A stretch of DNA of 64,000 bases from Ursus arctos (taxonomy: Eukaryota > Chordata > Mammalia > Carnivora > Ursidae): NCBI RefSeq assembly GCF_023065955.2, contig NW_026622997.1, positions 6,434,001 to 6,498,000 of the forward strand, read 5' to 3'. How positions within the stretch are numbered: position 1 is the first letter of the stretch; each line of letters starts with the position of its first letter. Below, in pieces: positions 55,205-64,000 of this stretch. A program made the translations under genes and the position numbers. The notes under the pieces were generated by a model, which had not been told where the DNA came from, did no database searches, and saw only the letters and a program-made list of their open reading frames with translations.

Positions 55205-55570
55205 AAATTTAATATGGTAGCTTCATTGAGATATAATTCAGATGCCACATGATTCATTCATTTACACTGTACAATTCAAAAGTTTCAGTTTATTAACAGA
55301 GTTCTAAAAACCGAAATAAACGTTAGAGCATTTCATCACTCCAAAAAGAAACTCAATAGCCAATTAGCAGTCACTGCTTATTTTCCTGCTCTACTTCCTC
55401 TCCCCAGCCTAAGCACCACTAATCTGCTTTCTGTCTCCACAGATTTGCCTCTAATGGGCATTTCATGTAAGTGGAATCATATGGTATGTGTTGTTTCATG
55501 ATTGGCTTCTTATATTTAGCATAATGCTTCCGAGGTATATTCTTATTGTATCACATACCAACTGTACTTT
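55205..55570 (-). mobile_element. Ancient L1M 3'UTR
   Basis: 'cttcattgagatataattcagatgcc', 'gtacaattcaaaagtttcag' and 'aagtggaatcatatggtatgtg' are an old L1 3' end in reverse. Confidence 0.65.
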
Positions 55571-55611
55571 TTTTAAAATTGTGGTAAAATACGTATAAAA
55601 TTTACCTTTCT

Positions 55612-55812
55612 TTTTTTTTTTTTAAAGATTTTGTTTATTTATTCGACAGAGATAGAGACAGCCAGCGAGAGAGGGAACACAAGCAGGGGGAGTGGGAGAG
55701 GAAGAAGCAGGCTCATAGCGGAGGAGCCTGATGTGGGGCTCGATCCCATAACGCCGGGATCACTCCCTGAGCCAAAGGCAGACGCTTAACCGCTGTGCCA
55801 CCCAGGCGCCCC
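55612..55812 (-). mobile_element. Carnivore tRNA-derived SINE, bear/seal type
   Basis: Contains 'cagccagcgagagaggg' and 'ggaagaagcaggctc' and ends 'gtgccacccaggcgcccc'. Exact 16-bp TSD 'taaaatttacctttct' at 55596-55611 and 55813-55828. Confidence 0.98.
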
Positions 55813-56984
55813 TAAAATTTACCTTTCTAATCATTTTGAAGTGTACAGTTCAGTAGAGTATTGTTTTGCAATCAGTCTCCAGCACCTTTTCATTTTGCAA
55901 TACTGAAACTCTACGTCCATGATACAACATCTCCCCATTGTCCCTTTCTAGCCCTTAGCAACCACCATTCTATTTCTGTTTCTGTGAATTTGACTGCTCT
56001 AGATACCTCATATAAGTGTCATCACACAGTATTCATTTTTTTCTGACTGCTTTATGTCACTTAGTATAATATCCTCAAGGTCCAAGCACATTTCAGTGTG
56101 TGTCAGAATTATCTTTCTTCTTTTTCTAAAGCTGAATAATATTTCATTGTGTATGCATCTATCTGGTGATGGACCCTTGGGTTATTTTCACTTTAGGCTA
56201 TGGTGAATAATGCTACTATGCACTTAGATGTACTAATATCTCTTTCAGACCTGCTTTCAGTGCTTTCAGACATATATCCAGAAGCGGAATCACTGGATCA
56301 TATGGTCTTTTGATTTCTATTTTTTTTGAAGAACTGCCATACAGTTTTCCATAGTGGCTGCACCATTTTACATTCCCACCAACAATGCATAAAAATTCCA
56401 ATTTCTCCTCATCCTCACCAACACTTGTCATTTTCTGTTTTGTTTTGTTTTTTTAAGAGTAGCCATTTTAATGTGTGTTAAGTGAATAAGGGGCCCAACT
56501 TCATCCTTCTGCGTGTGGATATCCAGTACCAGCACCAGCACCACTTGTTCAAAAGACTACTCTTTCCTCCCTTGAATTGTCTTGACACTTGTTGAAAATC
56601 AATTCACTGTCAATGTGATGGTTTATTTCTGGATTCTCAATCCCATTCTATTGATCTATAGGTCTCGCTGAATGTCAATGTCACACTGTCTTGATTACTG
56701 TAGTGTTGTAGTAAGTTTTGAAATCAAAAAGTTTAAGCTTTCCAACTTTGTTCCTTTTGAAGAATGCTTTGGTTATTCTGGATCCTTTGAATTTCCATAT
56801 GAATTTGAGAATCAAATCATCAGTTTCTTCAAACAAATCACCTAGAGTTATGATATAAGTTGCTTTGACTCTGTAGGTCAGTTGTGGGGAGGGTGCTACC
56901 ATTTGAACAGTATTACGCCTTCCAATCCATAAACATGGAATGTCTTTCCATTTATTCAGGTGTTCTTTAATTTCTTTGTTTCTT

Positions 56985-57187
56985 TCTTTTTAAGATTTAT
57001 TTATTTATTTTGAGAGAGAGAGAGAGAGAAAAAGCATGAGCAGGGGGAGGGGAAGAGGGAGAGAAACTCAAGCAGACTCCCCATTGAGCACCAAGCCCAA
57101 TGGGGCTAGATCTTATGACCCCAAGATCATGACCTGAGCTGAAATCAAGAGTTGGATGCTTAACCAACTGAGCCATCTAGGAGGCCT
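56985..57187 (-). mobile_element. Older-type carnivore SINE
   Basis: Variant with 'gagctgaaatcaagagttggatgc' and a diverged head 'gagccatctaggaggcc'. Imperfect TSD 'ttctttaatttcttt' (56963-56977) and 'ttctttaattttttt' (57188-57202). More diverged than its neighbours. Confidence 0.9.
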
Positions 57188-57307
57188 TTCTTTAATTTTT
57201 TTCAACAGTGTTTTTTATAGTTTCATCATGTTAAGTTTTTCACTTCTTTTGTTAAACTTATTCCTAAGTATTTATTCATTTTGAAGCTTTTGTATGTGGA
57301 ATTGTTT

Positions 57308-57397
57308 TTTTTTTTTAAGTTTTTATTTAAATTCCAGGCAGTTAACATACAATGTAAGTTTAGTTGCAGGTGTGCAATGTAGTGCTTCAACATTCTG
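57308..57397 (-). mobile_element. 90-bp L1 3' end
   Basis: T-run, then 'ttatttaaattccaggcagttaacatacaatg', the reversed end of an L1 3'UTR. Flanked by 'ggaattgttt' (57298-57307) and 'ggattgttt' (57398-57406). One of the shortest L1 insertions in the window. Confidence 0.75.
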
Positions 57398-57567
57398 GGA
57401 TTGTTTCTAGTGTACAGAAAGACAATTGATACAATTGATTTTGTAGATTGATCTTCTATTTGTCAACTTGCTGAACTGGTTTATTAGTTTGAGTAGCTTT
57501 TTAGTGGAGTTCTTTGGATTTTTAATATATAAGATCATGTCACCTGCAAATAGGCATAGTTTCATTT

Positions 57568-57577
<10 letters not shown>

Positions 57578-57598
<21 letters not shown>

Positions 57599-57754
57599 AA
57601 AGATTTTATTTATTTATTTGACAGAGACAGCCAGCGAGAGAGGGAACACAGGCAGGGGGAGTGGGGGAGGAAGAAGCAGGCTCCATCCCAGAACGCTGGG
57701 ATCACACCCTGAGCTGAAGGCAGACACTTAACGACTGCGCCACCCAGGTGCCCC
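57578..57754 (-). mobile_element. Carnivore SINE with internal deletion
   Basis: Bear/seal-type SINE in which about 25-30 bp between 'gaagaagcaggctcc' and 'atcccagaacgctggg' (the 'cagcggaggagcctgatgtgg' block) are missing. TSD 'catttttttcttttc' at 57563-57577 and 57755-57769. Confidence 0.95.
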
Positions 57755-58345
57755 CATTTTTTTCTTTTCAATATGGATGCCTTTTTTTCTTATTTAATTT
57801 CCCAGGTTAGAATTTCTAGCATAATTTTGAATAGAAGTGGCAACAACAAACATCTTTGCCTTGTTCCTGATCTTAGGGAAAAAACACTGAGTCTTTCACC
57901 ATTCAGTACAATGTGACCTGTGGTTTTTTTATAGATCTCCTTTATCAAATTGAGGAAGTTCCCTTCCATTCCTAATTTTTGAGTATTTTTATCATGAAGG
58001 GGTTTTAGATTTTATCAAATGCTTTTTCTAAATTTATTGAGATGATGGTGTGGTTTTTGTCCTCATTGAGTTGATATGGTATACCATATTAATAGATTTT
58101 TTTATGTTAAAACAAAATTTTTTGGATAAATCCACGTGTCATGGTGTGCAATCTTTTTTATATGTTGCTGAATTCAATTTGCAAGTATTTTGTTAAGGAT
58201 TTTCATATCTATATTCATAAGAGATGTTTTCTCTTTTTTTGTGATGACTGTCAAGTTTTGGTATCAGGGTAATAAAAACCTCATACAATGGGTTGGTATT
58301 CCTTCCTTTTTTTTTTTTGGAAAAATTTATATTAACTCTATTTTA

Positions 58346-58762
58346 TTTTATTTATTTCAATTCCAGTATAGTTAACATACAGTGTTATATTAGTTTCATT
58401 TGCAAATACACTATCCCATTTAGTAGGTTGTCTTCTAGTTTTCTTTGTTGTGAGAAAGCTTTTTATTTTGATGTAGTTTCCATCGTTTATTTTTGCTTTT
58501 GTTTCCCTTGCCTCAGGAAACATATCTAGAAAAATGTTGCTATGGCCGATGTCAGAGAAATTACTGCTTGTGCTCTTTACTAGGATTTCTATGATTTCAT
58601 GTGGTACATTTAAATCCTTAATCCATTGTAAGTTTATTTTTGTGTGTGGTGTAAGAAAGCGGTAAACTTTCATCATTTTACATGTTGCTGCCCATGGTTA
58701 CATGTTTTCCCAATACGATTTGTTGAAGAGACTGTCTCTAACTCATTGCATATTCTTGCCTG
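58346..58762 (-). mobile_element. L1 insertion with large internal deletion
   Basis: The left part (58346-58399) is the reversed end of an L1 3'UTR ('ttcaattccagtatagttaac', 'cagtgttatattagttt'). At about 58400 it jumps to ORF2 C-terminal sequence ('catttgcaaatacactatccc ... tgtaagaaagcgg'), omitting roughly 1.2 kb. Exact 16-bp TSD 'tattaactctatttta' at 58330-58345 and 58763-58778 shows that the whole structure inserted as one piece. Confidence 0.88.
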
Positions 58763-59066
58763 TATTAACTCTATTTTAAATATTTAGACAGTTCAGAAGA
58801 AAAGTCGGGACCTGGGCTTTTCTTCATGGGGAGTTTCTAAATTACTAATTCAACCTTCTTGCTCTTTATAGGTCTGTTCACATTTTCCATTTCTCTTGAG
58901 TTAGTTTTAGTAGTTTGAGCCTCCTAAAAATTTGTCCATTTCATCTAAGTTATCAAATTTGTTGGCATAAAATTGTTCATAGTATTCCCTTATAATCCTT
59001 TTTATTTCTGTAAGGCTGATATATATCTAACCAAGGAATACCTAGTTATAATTATTGTGTTATTTA

Positions 59067-59285
59067 GGGGCGCCTGGATGGCTCAGTTGTTAAGCGTCTG
59101 CCTTTGGCTCAGGGCGTGATCCTGGCATTATGGAATCGAGCCCCACATCAGGCTCCTCTGCTACATCAGGCTCCTCCGCTACGAGCCTGCTTCTTCCTCT
59201 CCCACTCCCCCTGCTTGTGTTCCCTCTCTCGCTGGCTGTCTCTATCTCTGTTGAATAAATAAATAAAATCTTTAAAAACAATAAT
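59067..59285 (+). mobile_element. Carnivore SINE with internal 18-bp duplication
   Basis: Head 'ggggcgcctggatggctcag', tail 'gaataaataaataaaatc'. It contains a tandem 18-bp duplication at 59143-59160 and 59161-59178 (c-c/t-'acatcaggctcct'). TSD is imperfect around 'attattgtgttattta' and 'attattgggttattta'. Confidence 0.95.
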
Positions 59286-59548
59286 AATTATTATTATTGG
59301 GTTATTTAAATTTATGTTTTTTAAAGAAGTTGAGCGGAAAGGAAACCAAGTTTTTATTTGTAGAGTCTGTTATATTACCATTTATGACTCTCTTCATTTA
59401 TGGCTCTCTTCATTTGTTCCTATGGATTCCAGTTACCATCTGGCATAATTTCCTTACACTAATGTAGCTTTGCTCACAATTACCTCCTTTGTGTGTTCTT
59501 GTTAGATATATCACATCCTGATATGTCATTAGCTCAATAATACAATTA

Positions 59549-59897
59549 CAGTTGACCCTTGAATAATGTGGATTTGAACTGCACAGGTCCACTTATACAT
59601 GGATTTTTTAAAAAAATAAAAGCAGTACAGTACTGTAAATACTGTAAATTTTCTCTTCCTTATAATTTTCTTAATAACATTTTCTTTTCTCTAGCTTATT
59701 TTATTTTAAGAATACAGTATATAATATATACCGCATACAAAATATGCGTTAATCAACTGTTTGTGTTATTGGTAAGTCTTCAGGTCAACAGTAAGCTATT
59801 AGTAGTTAAGTTTTGATGAAGTCAAACGTTATATGTGAAATTTTTACAGTGTGGGGAGTCAGCAACCCTAACCTGTATGTTGTTCAAGGCTCAACTG
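59549..59897. mobile_element. Tigger/MER2-type DNA transposon, non-autonomous
   Basis: Terminal inverted repeats: 'cagttgacccttgaataatg' at the left and, at the right, 'gttgttcaaggctcaactg', whose complement is 'cagttgagccttgaacaac'. Flanked by TA on both sides (59547-59548, 59898-59899), the TcMar target duplication. It is 349 bp with no transposase frame, so it is a MITE-like deletion derivative. It inserted between L1-derived stretches. Confidence 0.92.
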
Positions 59898-59899
59898 TA

Positions 59900-61337
59900 T
59901 ATACTTATTGTTTTCTACAACTTGTTTTTAAATAATAAAAAGTAAAATACGCATTGTTAGTGTCTTTTATGATTCCTTAATGACCTTTACAAGTGCTCTT
60001 TGATTTCTCAGGTGAATTCAAAACCCCATGTGGGTCACTTGTTGTCAACCTAAAAAATTTCCCTTTAGTATTTTTTGTGAAGCAGGTCTGCTAGCAATGA
60101 AATTCCTTAGTTTTTGTTTTTCTGTATTTTTATCTTACCTTCTTTTTTGAAAGACAGTTTTGCTGGTTGTAAGATTTTTTTTTTTTTTTACTTTTTTCTT
60201 TTAGCACTTTGAATATGACATCCCATTGCCTTCTGGCCTCTACTGTTACTAATGAGAAGTCAATTATTAATCCTTTTAGGGTTCAGAATTTTTAATATGG
60301 TATATCTAGGTGTGAATCTGTTTGTATTTGCTGTACTTGGAATTTATCAATGTTCTTAGACATACAGATTAATGTTTTCTATCACCTCCGGGGAATTTCA
60401 GCCATTATTTCTTTGAATATTTTTTCTGCTCCTCCCTCTCTCGCCTCTCCTGCTTGGACAATCATTACATGTGCATTGGTGCACTTTATGGTGTCCTGTG
60501 TTCCTCTGATGCTCTGTTCATTTTTGTACATTTTTTGTCTGTTTTTCAGATTACATAATCTTTATCTTCAAGTTTTCAGATTCTTTTTTCTGGCAGTTCA
60601 AATCTGTTGAGCCCTTCTAGTGAATTTTTCATTTTAGTTTTCATAATTTTCAACTCCAGAATTTCCATTTGAATCTTTTTTACAATTTCTCTCTCTTTAT
60701 TAACAGTCTTTATCTGATGAGGTTATCATCACACTCTTTTACTCCATTTAGCATGGCTCCCTCTAAGTCTATGAATATATTTGCAATGGCTGTGTTGAAG
60801 TCTTTGTTAAATCTAATGTCTACGCTCTCTCATAAGCAGTTTCTCTTTTTTCCTGCTTTTCCCCCATGTAAAGTTCTCATTGTCCTGTTTTTTTGAATGA
60901 CTTGTTTTTTCATTCAAAACTGGACATTTTGGATAATATAGCAGCTCAGAATACTGGTTCCCCCCTCCCTCTGGGGTTTATTGCTGTTTTTGTTGTTGTC
61001 ATTTGCTTGTGCATTTGTCTGGTGATAGGACTGGTCTAAAACAGGAAAGTCCGTCCCCACCCCCCCACCCCGCAGACTGTGATATTGCCCCTCAGAAAGC
61101 ACAGCCTCCGGCATTTGCATGGTCACCCCAGGATGTCAGTGGTTTCAGCAGGTCTTTCTTTTACTGTTTCTCTGCTTGATCTATCCATTAGGCTGTCTGA
61201 CTCTGTTAATACCACATCCAGCTATTAAGATCTACTAATTGCCTGCTGACTGCGCTATTGTTTTTGATAATGCCCTCGTGCATAACTTGCTCCATAGTTT
61301 CAATGAAATAGAGACCCATTTCCAGGAGAAGTTTTTT
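59900..61337 (-). mobile_element. Ancient L1/HAL1 5' region
   Basis: 'catcccattgccttctggcctc', 'gaatttcagccattatttctttgaatat', 'cataattttcaactccagaatttcc' and 'aagcagtttctcttttttcctg' match the reversed 5'UTR/ORF1 area of old L1 or HAL1. It may be the upstream part of the element at 55571-59545. Confidence 0.55.
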
Positions 61338-61562
61338 GTTTGTTTTTTTTTTTGTTTTTTGTTTTTTGTTTTTTTTAAAGATTTTATTTATTTATGTGAC
61401 AGAGAGACAGCCAGCGAGAGAGGGAACACAGCAGGGGGGAGTGGGAGAGGAAGAAGCAGGCTCACAGCGGAAGAGCCTGATGTGGGACTCGATCCCGGAT
61501 CGCCAGGATCACGCCCTGAGCCGAAGGCAGACGCTTTAACGACTGCGCCACCCAGGCGCCCC
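61338..61562 (-). mobile_element. Carnivore tRNA-derived SINE, bear/seal type
   Basis: T/G-rich tail complement, 'cagccagcgagagaggg' body and 'gcgccacccaggcgcccc' end. TSD 'ccaggagaagtttttt' (61322-61337) and 'ccaggagaagtttttg' (61563-61578). It is close to the general consensus, so recent. Confidence 0.97.
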
Positions 61563-61578
61563 CCAGGAGAAGTTTTTG

Positions 61579-62420
61579 AGTCTAGTCTTCAAGATTTGTT
61601 TTACCCCCCAGAGGGCTCTTCGAGCTGTCTCTTTCCCTGGTTGTCTCTGGCTAAACTGTCCCACAATTTAAGTCACTCTTCTGGAGCTACGAGCCTTCTG
61701 TTAATCGTTTACCACCAGAATTTCCATTGTTTTTGAGAGCTCTCTTAGAATCGAACTTCCTACTCTCTGTAAGAAATAAAGCCACTTCATTTGGGGAGAA
61801 CTTTAGAACTCTCTGTTCTTAAGGCCCACCTCTCCTGTCGGCCAAAATCTCTCAAAATGCTCCAGAGCTGGGGGCAAAGGCAATGACTTGCTTCTCTCCG
61901 AGCAGCATGCAAGACGGGGACAGTTGCCTCTGGCTTTCTCACCTTGTCTCCCAGCCTGAAACCTCCACCTACGAATAAGCTGACGTGAGGACAGTTGGAG
62001 CCCCAGTACTCTTGGCCGGCCACTTAGAATAGCGTCTCCATTCTATGACTGGAGTCTTTTCCCTCAGCCCTCAAGTTCAGTCATCAACCGCAGCCACACT
62101 CATCTGGAATTCGGCCTGTTTAACACAGAACCAGGGGAGACAAGAAATGTTGGCAATTCTTCCCCCCAGAAACACACAATAGCACTTGACTGAAAGCTCG
62201 GGAGACACGAGGCTTGTGCTCTTGGGCACAGGCACATGGAGTATAGTTTCCATCATGCTGAGCTGAGAGAGTGAGCAGGTTGTGGCTTGAATGCAAGAGA
62301 ATCTTCCTTTTCTTACCAAGATTTAGTCGAATTTCTTGCATTAATATTTCTTCATTGACTATGCTTTTAGGACAATTTCCAGAGAATTTAAATAGTTAGG
62401 AGCTTTAAAAAATAATTTTT
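61579..62420. other. Unassigned; possibly old L1/HAL1 5' sequence at start
   Basis: The first 200-300 bases may continue the interrupted L1/HAL1 5' region. The remainder is moderately GC-rich with no exon or repeat recognised. Open frames at 61787-62023 and 62077-62341 (minus) match nothing known to me. Confidence 0.35.
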
Positions 62421-62436
62421 ACCAATTATGGTTTTT

Positions 62437-62619
62437 TTTAAAGATTTATTTATTTGACAGAGAGACAGCCAGAGAAAGAGGGAACACAAGCAGGGGGAGA
62501 GGGAGAGGAAGAAGCAGGCTCCCAGCAGAGGAGCCTGATGTGGGGCTCGATCCCAGAACGCCAGGATCACGCCCTGAGCCGAAGGCAGACGCTTAATGAC
62601 TGAGCCACCCAGGTGCCCC
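62437..62619 (-). mobile_element. Carnivore tRNA-derived SINE, bear/seal type
   Basis: From 'aaagatttatttatttgacag' through 'cagccagagaaagaggg' to 'gagccacccaggtgcccc'. Exact 16-bp TSD 'accaattatggttttt' at 62421-62436 and 62620-62635. Confidence 0.98.
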
Positions 62620-62635
62620 ACCAATTATGGTTTTT

Positions 62636-62924
62636 ATGCTGAGAAACAGTCCTCAGAGTTTCTCACACCACCTTTCTAGATGTGAATCAACTGTATGTGG
62701 TCATGTAAGCGCTGTTACTGCTAGGGAAGAATATTGAAGAAATTGTGTATATAAGGGTAAAGGGAAAGACAAAATTACTTTCATTTAATACTAATGTATA
62801 TTGGAATACATTAATTTTCTTCAAAAATAAACAATAAAAATAAGCAATGTCAAAGCTGGATCATCAAAGACTATGCAGATTCTGCCTTGTTCACTAAAGA
62901 CTTGCTCTAGGAGCCCTCTGCCAT
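62636..62924. other. Unassigned AT-rich sequence
   Basis: No gene or clear repeat recognised. Confidence 0.4.
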
Positions 62925-63230
62925 CTTGTAGCCTTACCTATCGCAAGGTTGCCATGCTGTGAGGAAGCCCAAACTACAAGGAGAGATGCAGGTGAACTCA
63001 GCCATCAAGTCACCTCAGTCCAGGTGCCAGCTCCAAACCTTCATGTCACCCCCAGCTGTTCAAATCTTCCCCACCAAGGCACCAGATATTGTGCAACAAA
63101 TACCAGCTGCCCTTGCTGTGCCCTGTCCAAAATCTGACACACAGAATCTGGCAGCATAATAAAATGACTGTTTCACACTATTAAGTTTCACAATAGTGTA
63201 TCACACAGTAATAAATAACTGGAACAAAAG
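62925..63230 (+). mobile_element. MaLR-like LTR (family not assigned)
   Basis: 'gccatgctgtgaggaagcccaa', 'acacagaatctggcagcataataaaatg' and 'ctattaagtttcacaatagtg ... gtaataaataactgg' match the end of an old LTR, in which an AATAAA-type signal precedes 'agccactaagttt' and 'gataactgaaac'. Orientation is plus. Confidence 0.5.
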
Positions 63231-64000
63231 AAAAATGATCAGGATATGTTCCAATAATAGTTCTGTACTTGGATTGATTTCTTTTTCTTATCCATCTCGA
63301 TCAGTGGGTAGAAATTAACAAGAGCATTTTAAGATGTATGTAAGGTCTGGGACCATTTGCCATCATACTGGGGACTCGCCTGGCCCAGTGAGATCACACA
63401 AGTTACAGCAGTTCTTTCCAATGGCCTCAGGCTGGGCCCTTGAATTCCTGGACAGTCACCAGCTCCTAGAGTTGCGGACCCCAAACAGCAGGGATACAAT
63501 GAAGTAGAGGTGCGAGAGTTCCACGAGGCAGAGTTTCTCTGGTTGAGTGCCCCACAGTCCGGGAATTTGGTGCTCAGCTCTGCAGGTTCACAAACCTGAC
63601 TTGTCAACACTCACCAAGCCCAGAGGAGATAACTCAATGACCGAAGGGCCGTTTAGTGACTTAAAATGAAAAATATCACCATATGCCTTCTTTCCTTCTA
63701 GGTGGTGTGATGTTGAAGCTGAAAAGTAATTAGAAGTTTAGTTGGTAACCAAAGGATCAAAGCAAAAGGTATTATTAAATAATTCAAATATTTAGCTGGG
63801 GTTAGATTCAAATAGGCTGGCAGATCCACTCCACATAGAGGTAAAGGTGAGCAGAGTAGGGACGGGAATTTCTATGTGCTGCCCCCTTTCCGATGGACAC
63901 ATAATCTTAAGATGTGTTAACACCCTTCATTAGGTAATAGAGGCTGCCCACCACTGACTCGTTGGAAAGGCAGGCACAGTTTTATCAGATCTTCTACCTT
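63231..64000. other. Unassigned sequence to window end
   Basis: No repeat family, exon or RNA gene recognised. An open frame at 63329-63610 (minus) has no recognisable product. Confidence 0.4.

Larger units (their letters stand above)
55571..59545 (-). mobile_element. Long ancient L1M, repeatedly interrupted
   Basis: Minus-strand L1 from its 3'UTR ('ttgtggtaaaatacgtataaaat') through ORF2. Marks are 'cagttttccatagtggctgcacc', 'ttggttattctggatcctttg', 'ttgtagattgatcttctat', 'gatcatgtcacctgcaaatagg' (the reversed RT catalytic region) and 'tgggcttttcttcatgggg'. It is interrupted by SINEs at 55612, 56985, 57578 and 59067 and by young L1 inserts at 57308 and 58346. With these removed the order is collinear. 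Confidence 0.8.

Noticed and set aside
61239..61736. 165-codon plus-strand open frame
   Set aside because: Most of it is the reverse of a carnivore SINE (61338-61562) and the rest is L1-type DNA. Several other SINE-derived frames in the window share the same 'REGTQQG...EEEAGS' style peptide.

Overview
This is 64 kb of mammalian nuclear DNA with no recognisable host gene. It comes from a carnivoran, most likely an arctoid (bear, seal or related lineage). The evidence is 17 copies of the tRNA-derived carnivore SINE (SINEC/CAN-SINE) plus one 3' fragment. Several copies carry the 'cagccagcgagagaggg ... ggaagaagcaggct' variant that I associate with bears, panda and pinnipeds; that species-level assignment is from memory and is tentative. 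Composition is AT-rich. No open frame looks like a host exon, and the longest open frames are LINE-1 (L1) or SINE translations. The window is intergenic or lies in a large intron.

Layout. 1-3.1 kb: a mostly unassigned stretch, two MIR-like fragments and an ERV-type LTR. 3.1-6.3 kb: ancient L1, a younger 5'-inverted L1, L2, a SINE and MIR. 6.3-11 kb: the most GC-rich part, mostly single-copy looking, with short L1 3' ends. 11-17.5 kb: overlapping ancient L1 fragments and a younger truncated L1. 17.9-25.6 kb: a nearly full-length but dead carnivore L1, split by four SINE/L1 insertions and followed head-to-tail by a second truncated L1. 25.6-36.7 kb: lower repeat density, with MIR, MaLR-type and other LTR relics, three SINE-class insertions and a retroviral primer-binding site. 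37.2-46.5 kb: a nest in which an ancient minus-strand L1 (with tandem 5'UTR monomers) is split by a younger plus-strand L1, itself split by another L1 and a SINE. 46.5-55 kb: unassigned DNA, L1M relics and a HAL1-like element. 55.2-62 kb: a long ancient minus-strand L1 riddled with SINEs, two small young L1 insertions and a Tigger/MER2-type DNA transposon. 62-64 kb: a SINE, a MaLR-like LTR and unassigned DNA.

The elements do not form a pathway. What the window offers is a readable insertion history: target-site duplications (TSDs), nesting order and rearranged L1 structures. The best items are an L1 with a 3'-transduced tail (19.7-20.0 kb), a twin-primed 5'-inverted L1 (4.05-5.4 kb), an L1 insertion with a large internal deletion and a perfect 16-bp TSD (58.3-58.8 kb), two SINEs with the same 18-bp internal duplication, and an LTR/primer-binding-site junction matching a tRNA-Leu 3' end (35.8 kb). 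I found no new biological system, CRISPR array, operon or host gene. Repeat family names come from recognition of motifs, not from a database search.
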